Source of the DNA: JANMEX01 sp031423755
GTDB lineage: Bacteria > Pseudomonadota > Alphaproteobacteria > Rhizobiales > Rhizobiaceae
NCBI GenBank assembly: GCA_031423755.1
Contig: JANPGC010000111.1
Location: 1 to 19,726 of the forward strand
DNA length: 19,726 bases
Reading direction: 5' to 3'
The translations under genes were made by a program, and so were the position numbers. Every line of letters begins with the position of its first letter. Positions within the stretch are counted from its first letter, which is position 1. The notes beneath the pieces were generated by a model. The model was not told the origin of the DNA. It made no database searches and saw only the letters and a program-made list of their open reading frames with translations. Shown piece by piece: positions 6,724 through 14,104 of this stretch.

Positions 6724-6924
6724 CGTAACGGCGAACGAGGGAAACTCAAGGAAAGGATCGCGGAAGAAACAATCGACGCCCAAGACTGGACATCCGAACC
6801 GCCCTCAAAGTGACATGCTGCCCAGCGCCTACTTGTCCGCAGGACCCTACAGAGATCTTTTGCGGTTATCCCTCATTGTATGAGTCCGCCGCATACTTCG
6901 TGACATCCCCTGCCAATATCCCCA
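6724..6924. other. intergenic remainder between the palindromic element and the ATPase pseudogene
   Basis: Together with 6527-6723 this makes a gap of about 400 bp without a gene. I see no recognisable gene, RNA or strong hairpin in 6724-6924. A promoter for the FAH-family gene would be expected in this gap but none stands out. A run of eight C residues (6929-6936) lies just inside the ATPase 3' end. Confidence 0.4.
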
Positions 6925-8063
6925 TCAGCCCCCCCCAAGCGTCACCGCCTCTATACCCTCACCCATCGGAAACGCTTCCGCGCCTCCATGCACCACGAAT
7001 TTGCGCGTTGGCTGGATATCCTCGCAGGCAATATAAAGGCCTTTTGACAGTTTGGGGGCTGACGTGCGCTTGATTTCCACCGCCCAACGTTCCGCGCCGA
7101 ACTGGAAAACGAGATCAATCTCGGCACCCCGGCTGGTGCGGTAAAAAAGGGCATCGGTGCCGTCAGGTGCGGTGGCAAGCAGATTTACAATGACAAAGCC
7201 TTCGCAGCTGTCGCCAACATTGGGATGCGAAAGCCGCGCGTCATACGTGTCGATTTGCAGGAGCGCATGCACGAGGCCGGAGTCGCGGACATAGATTTTG
7301 GGCGATTTGACCAGCCGCTTGCCGACATTGGCGTGCCAAGGCTGCAAGCGGCGCACCAAAAGGAGATTAACCATCAAATCCAGACAGCCGGCCACGATCT
7401 TGCCATCAACACCAAGTGCCCGCGCTATATCGGCTTGATTGACCATCCCGCCCTGCGAATGCGCCAGCATGGTCCAAAGCGCCGCAATGTTTCGGCGGCA
7501 ATGCGCGGGCCAAGCTGCGGAATGTCGCGTTGCAGATAGGTTTGAATAAAGTCCCTCCGCCAGGCAAGGCTGGTCCTGTCGCTGCGGGCGAGGCAGGAAT
7601 CTGGAAAGCCGCCACGAAGCCAGAGCTGGCTTTCACTTCCCGCGCCCGTCTCGGCCACAGTCAATGGAAACTGTTCTGCAAAGGCGATGCGCCACGCGAG
7701 CGACTCGCCAGACTGGCGCAGCAGATCAATTGATGCAGAACCGAGCACGATGAACTGGCCTGAGCGGCGACCTTCGCGGCGGCCCTAGTCAATCAGTCCC
7801 CGCAAAGTCTGGAACAGCTCAGGCACACGGTGCACTTCATCAAGAATGACAAGCTTGTCCTTCTGCCGCCGCAGATAGGCGGCCGGGTCGATAAGCTTGA
7901 TGCGGTCTTCCTCCAACTCCAAATCAAGATAAAGCGAAGGACGCCCTTCAGCAACTTGCCGCGCGAGGGTCGTCTTGCCGACCTGTCGTGGCCTTAGAAT
8001 GGCCACAGCTGCGAAATCTTCAACCAGTTCGTTGATGTGAGCGGTCTTTTGACGTGGGATCAT
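6925..8063 (-). pseudogene. AAA+ ATPase with DUF4143 C-terminal domain, disrupted
   Basis: Joined across lesions, this encodes about 380 residues of the AAA_14/DUF4143 ATPase family: MIPRQKTAHINELVEDF, a P-loop region, Walker B LVILDEVH, an ATPase core (about 7425-7784), and a DUF4143 nuclease-like domain ending near 6925 (SRGAEIDLVFQFGAERWAVE, then IKRTSAPKLSKGL). Three defects are visible. TAG at 7787-7785 interrupts LID-GRREGRRSGQFIV, where CAG would continue the frame. One T is missing at the run near 7476-7478, since restoring TTTTGGACC joins ETLRRF to WTMLAHSQGG. The first P-loop glycine is Arg (ILRPRQVGKT, codon AGG for GGG). The ATG at 8063 is the family-typical start; a GTG at 8090 lies inside the upstream palindrome. 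The cellular role of the family is poorly known. The lesions look like genuine decay, though base-calling error is possible. Confidence 0.85.
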
Positions 8064-8064
8064 T

Positions 8065-8099
8065 GTCGCAATTATGGAATTTAATTCCACAATTGCAAC
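8065..8099 (-). promoter_or_regulatory. 35-bp palindrome with embedded promoter hexamers upstream of the ATPase
   Basis: Arms 8065-8081 and 8083-8099 are inverted repeats matching at 15 of 17 positions around a single central base. On the minus strand TTGCAA (8098-8093) and CATAAT (8076-8071) are spaced by 16 bp, making a plausible promoter inside the palindrome. The start site would fall at about 8064, immediately before the ATG at 8063-8061, so the mRNA could be leaderless; no ribosome-binding site is seen. A repressor bound to the dyad would block this promoter. Confidence 0.5.
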
Positions 8100-8106
8100 A
8101 CAAGTC

Positions 8107-9129
8107 TTATGCGTTCGTGGATGAGTTCAATATCTCAGGCTCGCCACTTTTCGTCAGCTGCCCCGCAAAATGGCACGCTGCCTTGTGCTCCCCGCCCTCC
8201 AGCACCGGTCGCGCCGTCGCACACACATCCTTCACATACACGCACCGCGTCCGGAACACACAGCCCGACGGAGGATTGATTGGCGATGGCGGGTCGCCCT
8301 GCAGGATGACGCGCTGGCGCAGGCGCGCGAGTTTCGGATCGGGCAGCGGCACTGCGGAGAGAAGCGCTAGGGCATACGGGTGTTTGGGGTGGGCAAACAC
8401 ATCCGCAGAAGGGCCGCTTTCGACCACACGTCCAAGATAAAGCACCATCACGCGATCACAGACGAGGCGCACCACCGACAGGTCATGGCTGATGAAGATC
8501 AACGCGAGATCAAGTTCCAGGCGCAAGCGGTTCAGAAGCTGAATGATCTGCGCCTGAATCGAAACGTCAAGCGCCGAGACGGGCTCATCGCAGATGACAA
8601 GTTTCGGCTTGGTAATGATGGCGCGGGCGATGCCGATGCGCTGGGCTTGCCCGCCGGAGAACTCGTGCGGGTAACGGTTGACCATCTCCGGCGCGAGGCC
8701 GACGGCGGCCATGATTTTCTGCACCTCTTCAAGTCGTTGCGCACGGGTAAGACCCGGCTCGGCGATCTGCAGCGGCTCGGCGATGATGTCGGCGACGGTC
8801 ATGCGCGGATCGAGCGAGGCGAGCGGATCCTGAAATATGATCTGCATGTCACGCCGCGCCTTGCGCATGTCTTCGTCAGACAATTTCAAGAGGTCGCCGC
8901 CCTGCCAGACAACACTGCCCGCCTGCGCTTCGACAAGGCGCAGCACAGATCGACCAAGCGTCGATTTGCCCGAGCCCGACTCGCCGACAATGCCAAGCGT
9001 CTCGCCGGCGTTCAGCGTGAACGACACGTCATCGACTGCCGTCAGAGACGACGCCTTGCCGAACATTTTGCCGGAGCGGACCGAAAAGCGCGTGGTGAGG
9101 TGATCGACTTCGAGCAGCGGCTTGGTCAT
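8107..9129 (-). CDS. oligopeptide/dipeptide ABC transporter ATP-binding protein (OppF/DppF type)
   Basis: The 340-residue ATPase has Walker A GESGSGKST (49-57), Q-loop FQDP (99-102), signature FSGGQ (157-161), Walker B LVICDEP (177-183) and the switch histidine in ISHD. The C-terminal oligo_HPY region carries spaced cysteines (GCVFRTRC, then VC and AACH) typical of Opp/Dpp ATPases. With its partner ATPase it powers import through the two permeases encoded upstream. The start at 9129 overlaps the TGA of the upstream ATPase gene (ATGA), so the longer frame reaching 9222 is rejected. It is the last gene of the importer operon; the disrupted ATPase promoter region begins 8 bp further on, with no clear terminator between. 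Confidence 0.93.
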   Translation of the reverse strand: MTKPLLEVDHLTTRFSVRSGKMFGKASSLTAVDDVSFTLNAGETLGIVGESGSGKSTLGRSVLRLVEAQAGSVVWQGGDLLKLSDEDMRKARRDMQIIFQDPLASLDPRMTVADIIAEPLQIAEPGLTRAQRLEEVQKIMAAVGLAPEMVNRYPHEFSGGQAQRIGIARAIITKPKLVICDEPVSALDVSIQAQIIQLLNRLRLELDLALIFISHDLSVVRLVCDRVMVLYLGRVVESGPSADVFAHPKHPYALALLSAVPLPDPKLARLRQRVILQGDPPSPINPPSGCVFRTRCVYVKDVCATARPVLEGGEHKAACHFAGQLTKSGEPEILNSSTNA

Positions 9130-10112
9130 GCGGCAGCCTCCGCCATTGCGCCAATCGGATTGAAGCAGGCGACGCGCCTCCCTGCCCCGCCTGGCAACAG
9201 CTCTGGCCGCATGGTCATGCAAATGTCCGTCCGCGCGGCACAGCGCGGGTTGAAGGCGCAGCCCTGCGGCAAGCGCAAGAGATTGGGCGGGCGACCGGGG
9301 ATCGCCTGCATTTCAGACACCGGGCGGTCCGGACGCGGGATCGAGTTGAGGAGCGCGCGCGTGTAGGGATGCTGTGGGCTTTCAAAAATATCATCAACCG
9401 GCGCCTCTTCAACGAGCCGCCCGCCATACATAACGCCCACACGATCAGCGATTCCGGCCACAACGCCCATGTCGTGGGTGATGATCACCAGCGCCGCGCC
9501 GAGTTCTGAGGTGAGATTGCGGAACAGGTCGAGGATCTGCGCCTGCACAGTCACGTCAAGTGCCGTCGTCGGCTCGTCGGCAATCAGCAGCTTTGGCCTG
9601 TTGAGCAATGCCATTGCGATGACCACGCGCTGGCGCATGCCGCCCGAAAGTTCATGCGGATAGACGTTGAAGCGCTTTTCAGCATCGGGAATGCCGACTT
9701 TGGCAAGCATGGCCAGCGCCTGCCGCGAGGCGTCGGCATTGGTTGCGCCGGTGTGAACCTCGACAATCTCGGTCAACTGGCGCGAGATGCGCAGCACCGG
9801 ATTGAGCGCCGTCATCGGGTCCTGGAACACCATGGTGATATCGCTGCCACGGATCGTGTCGAGCGCGGCAGGCTTCATGCCGACCATGTTGCGGCCTTCA
9901 AAATTGGCTTGCCCCGACGTCTTGCCATTGCGCGCCAAGAGGCCAAGCGCGCCAAGAAACGTCTGGCTCTTGCCCGAGCCGGATTCGCCGACAATGGCGA
10001 GCCGCTCGCCGGGCTTTATGGAAAGGCTCAGCCCCTCCACCGCTGGCACATCGCCTTCAGGCGTGGAAAAATGCACCGAATAATCCTTGAGTTCAAACAG
10101 CGGCGCGGCCAT
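9126..10112 (-). CDS. oligopeptide/dipeptide ABC transporter ATP-binding protein (OppD/DppD type)
   Basis: The 328-residue ATPase has Walker A GESGSGKSQ (42-50), FQDP (96-99), signature LSGGM (155-159), Walker B LLIADEP (175-181) and the switch ITHD. It also has the cysteine-containing C-terminal region GCAFNPRCAARTDICM of the Opp/Dpp subfamily. The DPMTALNP stretch and MRQRVVIAMAL are characteristic of the D-type subunit. The ATG at 10112 lies one base after the stop of the OppC-type gene; the longer frame reaching 10250 would run deep into that gene and is rejected. It forms a heterodimer with the neighbouring F-type subunit. Confidence 0.93.
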   Translation of the reverse strand: MAAPLFELKDYSVHFSTPEGDVPAVEGLSLSIKPGERLAIVGESGSGKSQTFLGALGLLARNGKTSGQANFEGRNMVGMKPAALDTIRGSDITMVFQDPMTALNPVLRISRQLTEIVEVHTGATNADASRQALAMLAKVGIPDAEKRFNVYPHELSGGMRQRVVIAMALLNRPKLLIADEPTTALDVTVQAQILDLFRNLTSELGAALVIITHDMGVVAGIADRVGVMYGGRLVEEAPVDDIFESPQHPYTRALLNSIPRPDRPVSEMQAIPGRPPNLLRLPQGCAFNPRCAARTDICMTMRPELLPGGAGRRVACFNPIGAMAEAAA

Positions 10113-10113
10113 C

Positions 10114-11028
10114 TCAACGGTCCTTCGGATCGAAAGCGTCACGCAGCCCGTCGCCGATGAACAGCAGGCTGAGGAGCAGCGTGACGAGGACAAAACCGGG
10201 GCCAAGCAGAAGCCAGGGCAGTATCTCCAGCACCTCGGTGCCTTCCGCAATCAGCGTGCCGAGCGAGGTCAGCGGCTCCTGCACGCCAAAGCCCAAATAG
10301 GAGAGAAAGCTTTCGGTGGCGATGATTTCCGGAACTGTCAGAGCGGCATAGATCACGACGGGACCGGCAAGGTTCGGGATGATGTGTTTGCGGATGATCT
10401 TGAACTGTGTTTGCCCCGCCGCGCGTGCCGCCTCGACAAATTCACGCTCCTTGATCGACAGCGTCTGGCCGCGCACGATGCGCGCCATCGTGAGCCATTC
10501 AAGCGCCCCGATGGCGGCGAAGAGCAAGTAGACGTTGCGGCCAAAGATCACCATCAAGAGGATGACAAACAGGATGTAGGGCAGCGCATACATGATATCG
10601 ACAAAGCGCATCATGGCGCTGTCGATCCGCCCGCCAATATAGCCGGACACCGCGCCGTAAAACACGCCAATGACCACCGAAACCAGCGTCGCAATCAGCG
10701 CAACGGCAAGCGACACACGCGTGCCATGGAGCACACGGGCCATCAGGTCGCGGCCGTTCTGATCTGTGCCCAGATAATGGCCACTCTCCCACGACGGCGG
10801 CGCGCGGAACGCCGCCCAGTCCGGTTCTTCAAAGTTGAACGGCAGGAAATACGGGCCAAACAGCGCTGCAAGAATCAACAGCGCCAGCACGACAACAGAC
10901 ACCATCGCCGCCTTGTTGCGCAGGAAACGGGCCAGCGCATCGCCGGTCAGCGAACGGGCCTTGCCGGTCAGGGCTTCGGCCTCAAGGTCCGCGGCAAAAT
11001 CATCGCGGCGCGGCGTCAGCGCAGTCAT
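10114..11028 (-). CDS. oligopeptide/dipeptide ABC transporter permease (OppC/DppC type)
   Basis: This 304-residue inner-membrane protein has a cytoplasmic N-terminus of about 40 residues, the first membrane helix at 42-62, the C-type signature HYLGTDQNGRDLMARVLHG (84-102), and helices near 104-130, 140-162, 220-245 and 270-292. The EAA loop that contacts the ATPases is at 198-219 (VEAARAAGQTQFKIIRKHII). The gene overlaps the upstream OppB-type gene by ATGA (11025-11028), showing translational coupling, and is followed after 1 bp by the D-type ATPase gene. It pairs with the OppB-type protein to form the translocation channel. Confidence 0.93.
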   Translation of the reverse strand: MTALTPRRDDFAADLEAEALTGKARSLTGDALARFLRNKAAMVSVVVLALLILAALFGPYFLPFNFEEPDWAAFRAPPSWESGHYLGTDQNGRDLMARVLHGTRVSLAVALIATLVSVVIGVFYGAVSGYIGGRIDSAMMRFVDIMYALPYILFVILLMVIFGRNVYLLFAAIGALEWLTMARIVRGQTLSIKEREFVEAARAAGQTQFKIIRKHIIPNLAGPVVIYAALTVPEIIATESFLSYLGFGVQEPLTSLGTLIAEGTEVLEILPWLLLGPGFVLVTLLLSLLFIGDGLRDAFDPKDR

Positions 11029-11948
11029 CGCGTCCTCACTTTCGGGTCGAGGAACGCATAGGCCACATCAACCAAAAGGTTCAGTATGATGATCAGCACC
11101 ATGTAGAAAATGACCGTGCCGAGCACCATGCCATAGTCGCGGTTGAGCGCGGCGGTGATGAAATATTTGCCGATCCCCGGCAGGCCAAACACGCTTTCCA
11201 CCACCAGCGAGCCGGTCAACAGATAGGATGCAGCGGGACCAAGATAGGACACCACCGGCATCAGCGCCGGCTTGATGGCATGGCGCATCACGGTCAGGCG
11301 CGGGCCAATGCCTTTGGCGCGGGCGGTGCGAATATAGTTGGCGTTCATCACCTCAATGATCGACCCGCGCATCAGCCGCGAAATGCGCGCGGCATGTGGC
11401 AACATCAAAACGATGACCGGCAGCACGAGATTGCGCGGCGAGCCGTCGCCCCACCCCGCCACCGGCAGCCATCCGAGCTTGACGCCGAACAACAGCTGCA
11501 ACAGTGGCGCGATCAGAAAATTGGGCAAGACCAACCCGGTCAGAATGACAAAGCTGATCACATAGTCCGGCATCTTGTTCTGATAAATCGCGCCAGTGCA
11601 ACCAGCCGCAACACCGACGATAACAGCCAGAGTGATGGCAAGCGCAGCCACTGTGAACGTATACGGCACGCCGATCATCAGCTGTTCGGTGACCGAAAAA
11701 TCCTCATTGATAAAGGAAGGCCCGAGATCGCCCTGCAGCACATTACCGACATAAATGAGATATTGCTCGGTGAGCGGCTTGTCGAGATTGTAATGGGCGG
11801 CAAGGTTCTTGAGAATGGCGGGCGGCAAAGGGCGCTCGCCGTCAAACGGCCCGCCGGGGGCCAGACGCAGCACAAAAAACGACACCGTCACCGCGATCCA
11901 GAGAACCGGTATCGTCGAGAGCAATCGCTTCAGGGCATAAGAGAGCAT
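11025..11948 (-). CDS. oligopeptide/dipeptide ABC transporter permease (OppB/DppB type)
   Basis: The 307-residue protein has the B-type N-terminus (MLSYALKRLLSTIPVLWIAV), with membrane helices at about 9-30, 98-118, 130-155, 174-190, 230-252 and 274-300. The EAA loop is at 204-229 (NYIRTARAKGIG, then RHAIKPALMP). It heterodimerises with the OppC-type permease. The ATG at 11948 follows the binding-protein gene by 45 bp, and that spacer contains a strong hairpin whose 3' arm includes the purine-rich GGAAAGGGG that would serve as ribosome-binding site. Permease translation is therefore probably lower than that of the binding protein, as expected for importer stoichiometry. Confidence 0.93.
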   Translation of the reverse strand: MLSYALKRLLSTIPVLWIAVTVSFFVLRLAPGGPFDGERPLPPAILKNLAAHYNLDKPLTEQYLIYVGNVLQGDLGPSFINEDFSVTEQLMIGVPYTFTVAALAITLAVIVGVAAGCTGAIYQNKMPDYVISFVILTGLVLPNFLIAPLLQLLFGVKLGWLPVAGWGDGSPRNLVLPVIVLMLPHAARISRLMRGSIIEVMNANYIRTARAKGIGPRLTVMRHAIKPALMPVVSYLGPAASYLLTGSLVVESVFGLPGIGKYFITAALNRDYGMVLGTVIFYMVLIIILNLLVDVAYAFLDPKVRTR

Positions 11949-11955
11949 GATGAAC

Positions 11956-11983
11956 GCCCCTTTCCGGTCTCGCGGAAAGGGGC
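11956..11983 (-). promoter_or_regulatory. intercistronic hairpin overlapping the ribosome-binding site of the OppB-type permease
   Basis: A perfect 11-bp stem (GCCCCTTTCCG at 11956-11966 and CGGAAAGGGGC at 11973-11983) encloses a 6-base loop, 10 bp after the binding-protein stop. On the mRNA the 3' arm carries AAAGGGGC seven bases before ATG 11948, so the only good Shine-Dalgarno sequence is sequestered. No U-tract follows, which argues against simple termination. It likely limits permease translation and stabilises the upstream binding-protein message. Confidence 0.6.
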
Positions 11984-11993
11984 AAGGTCCATG

Positions 11994-13574
11994 CTATTCG
12001 CTCTTTTCAAGATAGCGCGTGCGGTGGATGTCGAACGCATTGTCTTGAAAACCCTTTATCTTGGGCGACACGATATTTTCCGAGAGATAATAATAGATCG
12101 GAATGGCCGCGCTGTCGTCGAGCGCGATCTTTTCGGCCTTCTGGAACAGCGCGGCGCGCTTGGCCTGATCGGTTTCCTTGTTGCCGTCTTCCAAGAGCTT
12201 GTCATATTCGGCGTTCGACCACTTGCCGTAATTGTGCTCGATGCCCGTCTTCAAAAGCTGCAGGAAATTGTCAGCGTCATTATAATCGGCCAGCCACCCG
12301 GCTCGCCCGATGTCGAGTAGTCCGCGCTGCATCTCGTCATAATGCACCTTGGTTTCGGTGTTATAGAGCTCGACCTCAACACCTAGCGGTTTCCACATCG
12401 ACGCGATCGCCACGGCAATGCGCTTGTGATTGTCGTTGGTGTTGTAGCGCAGCTGTGCCTTCAGCGGCTTGTCCGGGGTGATACCGGCGGCCTCGAGCAG
12501 CTTCTTGGCTTCGGCAACCTTTTCCGGGTAAGGCAAATCCTTCCAGTCCACCATCACCGGGTTCGGATAACCGGACATGCCGGGCGGCACCCACGAATAG
12601 GCGGGAAGTTCGCCGGTGCCCAAAATCTGGGGCCCGATCACTTCGCGGTTGACCGCCATCGACAAGGCCTTGCGCACGTTTGCATTGTCAAACGGCGGCT
12701 TGGTCGAGTTGATAACATAGTAATAAAGCCCTGCGAACGGCACCACATGCGCCTGTCCAGGCAGGTTCTCCTGAATCCATTGATACTGGTCCTTCGGGAA
12801 ATCCGTCAGAATATCGAACTCGCCCGCGCGATACTGTTTCAAGGCAGCAGCATTGTCTTCCAAAGTCACAAACCTGACGGCGTCGATCTTTACGCCTGCC
12901 GCGCCGTAATATTTGTCATTCCTAACCGCCAGAACATGCGAGCCCGGCACCCACTCCGTCGGCTTGTAAGGTCCGTTGGTGACGATATTTTCGACTTTTA
13001 CCCAGTCGGCACCCTTGGCGTCGATCACATGCTTGGGCAGCGGATAGGCGGTGTAATGTGTCAGTGCCCCAATGAAGTAGGGCGACGGCTGCGCAAGCGT
13101 GATCTCCAGCGTCTTGTCGTCAATCGCCTTGACGCCAAGCTGGCTCATGTCGGTGATCTTGCCTTCGTTGATCGCGGCTGCATTCTTGATGGTGAACTGC
13201 AGATAGGCATATTCGGCAGCATTTTTAGGATCAAACAGCCGCTGAAAGGCGAACAGGAAGTCACCAGCCGTCACCGGCTTGCCATCCGACCACGAAATGC
13301 CATCGCGCAGCTTGAATGTGTAAACCGTCTTGTCGTCCGACACGGTCCAGCTCTCGGCCTGTCCCGGCACCGGATTGGCCCCAGCGTCTTCGGTCACGAG
13401 GCCTTCAAATATGTCTCCGGCAATGCGGTTTTCCCAATCGCCGGAAAGCTTGTGCGGATCAAGCGATGTCGGGTCGCCGCCATTGTGCATGTTGAGCGTG
13501 ACAGCAGATGCGGAACCCAAAAGCATCAGCGCAATTGCGCCGACAGCAAACGTCATTTTGACCATCTGATTCAT
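11994..13574 (-). CDS. periplasmic oligopeptide-type solute-binding protein (SBP_bac_5 family)
   Basis: The 526-residue protein begins with a Sec signal peptide (MNQMVKMTFAVGAIALMLLG, probable cleavage after SASA) and matches the family-5 peptide-binding proteins: GGDPTSLDPHKLSG near the N-terminus, DGISWSDGKPVTAGDF around 100, and long C-terminal lobes including RYNTNDNHKRIAVAIASMWK. No lipobox cysteine is seen, so it should be a free periplasmic protein. I chose the ATG at 13574 because GGAGG lies about 7 bases upstream; the frame extends to 13610 without such a site. It delivers ligand to the permease/ATPase genes downstream. Family members bind peptides, but also opines, nickel and glutathione-like ligands, so the substrate is open. 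A gamma-glutamyl compound would fit the neighbouring genes. Confidence 0.92.
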   Translation of the reverse strand: MNQMVKMTFAVGAIALMLLGSASAVTLNMHNGGDPTSLDPHKLSGDWENRIAGDIFEGLVTEDAGANPVPGQAESWTVSDDKTVYTFKLRDGISWSDGKPVTAGDFLFAFQRLFDPKNAAEYAYLQFTIKNAAAINEGKITDMSQLGVKAIDDKTLEITLAQPSPYFIGALTHYTAYPLPKHVIDAKGADWVKVENIVTNGPYKPTEWVPGSHVLAVRNDKYYGAAGVKIDAVRFVTLEDNAAALKQYRAGEFDILTDFPKDQYQWIQENLPGQAHVVPFAGLYYYVINSTKPPFDNANVRKALSMAVNREVIGPQILGTGELPAYSWVPPGMSGYPNPVMVDWKDLPYPEKVAEAKKLLEAAGITPDKPLKAQLRYNTNDNHKRIAVAIASMWKPLGVEVELYNTETKVHYDEMQRGLLDIGRAGWLADYNDADNFLQLLKTGIEHNYGKWSNAEYDKLLEDGNKETDQAKRAALFQKAEKIALDDSAAIPIYYYLSENIVSPKIKGFQDNAFDIHRTRYLEKSE

Positions 13575-13695
13575 CAAGAGACCTCCTTGCCGGACTGGCG
13601 CCAGCTTCACATTACGCTGTTGCCAGTGAAGGCCGGGAAGTCTGACTTGTCCAGTTCAAAACTGCACAAATCGATGAAAATACTGCAAGTCCCGG

Positions 13696-13717
13696 TTGCC
13701 GCAGCGGAAGGCGGCAA
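13696..13717 (-). terminator. weak candidate terminator/attenuator between cupin and binding-protein genes
   Basis: TTGCCGC (13696-13702) and GCGGCAA (13711-13717) form a 7-bp stem with an 8-base loop, 5 bp after the cupin stop. On the minus strand a short TTTT follows only some 20 bases later. Partial termination here could separate the enzyme genes from the importer genes. The 147-bp spacer also has room for a promoter, but none is clear. Confidence 0.3.
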
Positions 13718-13721
13718 GCGC

Positions 13722-14072
13722 TTAGAGCTTGAAATCAAAATGCTTGCTGATGGTCTCCTCAATCTTCCACAGCCCTTTGAAATTCGCCTCGACGACAAAG
13801 GCATCGCCTGCCGTGATGTGAACCGGCGTGCCGCCATCGGGGGTAATCGTCATCTTGCCTTCGATCACATGGACGAACTCATAGGCAGAGTAGGTCGCGT
13901 GATAGGTGCCGGGCGTGGCTTCCCAATAACCGGACATCATCTGGCTGTCATCAGAGGTATGAAGCACCCACGTCTTCATGGACGGGCTGCCCTCAACGAC
14001 AACCCAGCCATCGAGCGTGGCAGTGGAAGGCTCAACGCTGCTGGGTGGTCCCAGCTTGACGATGCTTTGCAT
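13722..14072 (-). CDS. cupin domain-containing protein (DUF861/EutQ-like cupin_3 type)
   Basis: This 116-residue single-domain beta-barrel protein resembles cupin_3 (DUF861) proteins: a W-rich GYWEATPGTYHATYSAYEFV segment, then HVIEGKMTITPDGGTPVHIT, then AGDAFVVEANFKGLWKIEE and a final KHFDFKL. The usual HxH of metal cupins is replaced by HATYSAYEFVHV, as in that subfamily. Related proteins include ureidoglycine aminohydrolase and the ethanolamine-utilisation protein EutQ, but no specific activity can be read here. AGGAGAG precedes ATG 14072. It follows the alcohol dehydrogenase gene by 32 bp and belongs to the same operon, suggesting an accessory role in amine catabolism. Confidence 0.85.
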   Translation of the reverse strand: MQSIVKLGPPSSVEPSTATLDGWVVVEGSPSMKTWVLHTSDDSQMMSGYWEATPGTYHATYSAYEFVHVIEGKMTITPDGGTPVHITAGDAFVVEANFKGLWKIEETISKHFDFKL

Positions 14073-14104
14073 GAATCTCTCCTCTTGGAATTCAGGGAGA
14101 GAAC

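Noticed and set aside
9130..9222. Extended N-terminus of the OppF-type ATPase
   Set aside because: The extra 31 residues lie inside the preceding gene. The ATGA overlap at 9129-9126 and the family start MTKPLLEVDH fix the shorter start.
8380..12320. Several long plus-strand frames opposite the ABC transporter genes
   Set aside because: All mirror the coding bias of the minus-strand importer genes and have low-complexity, charged products.
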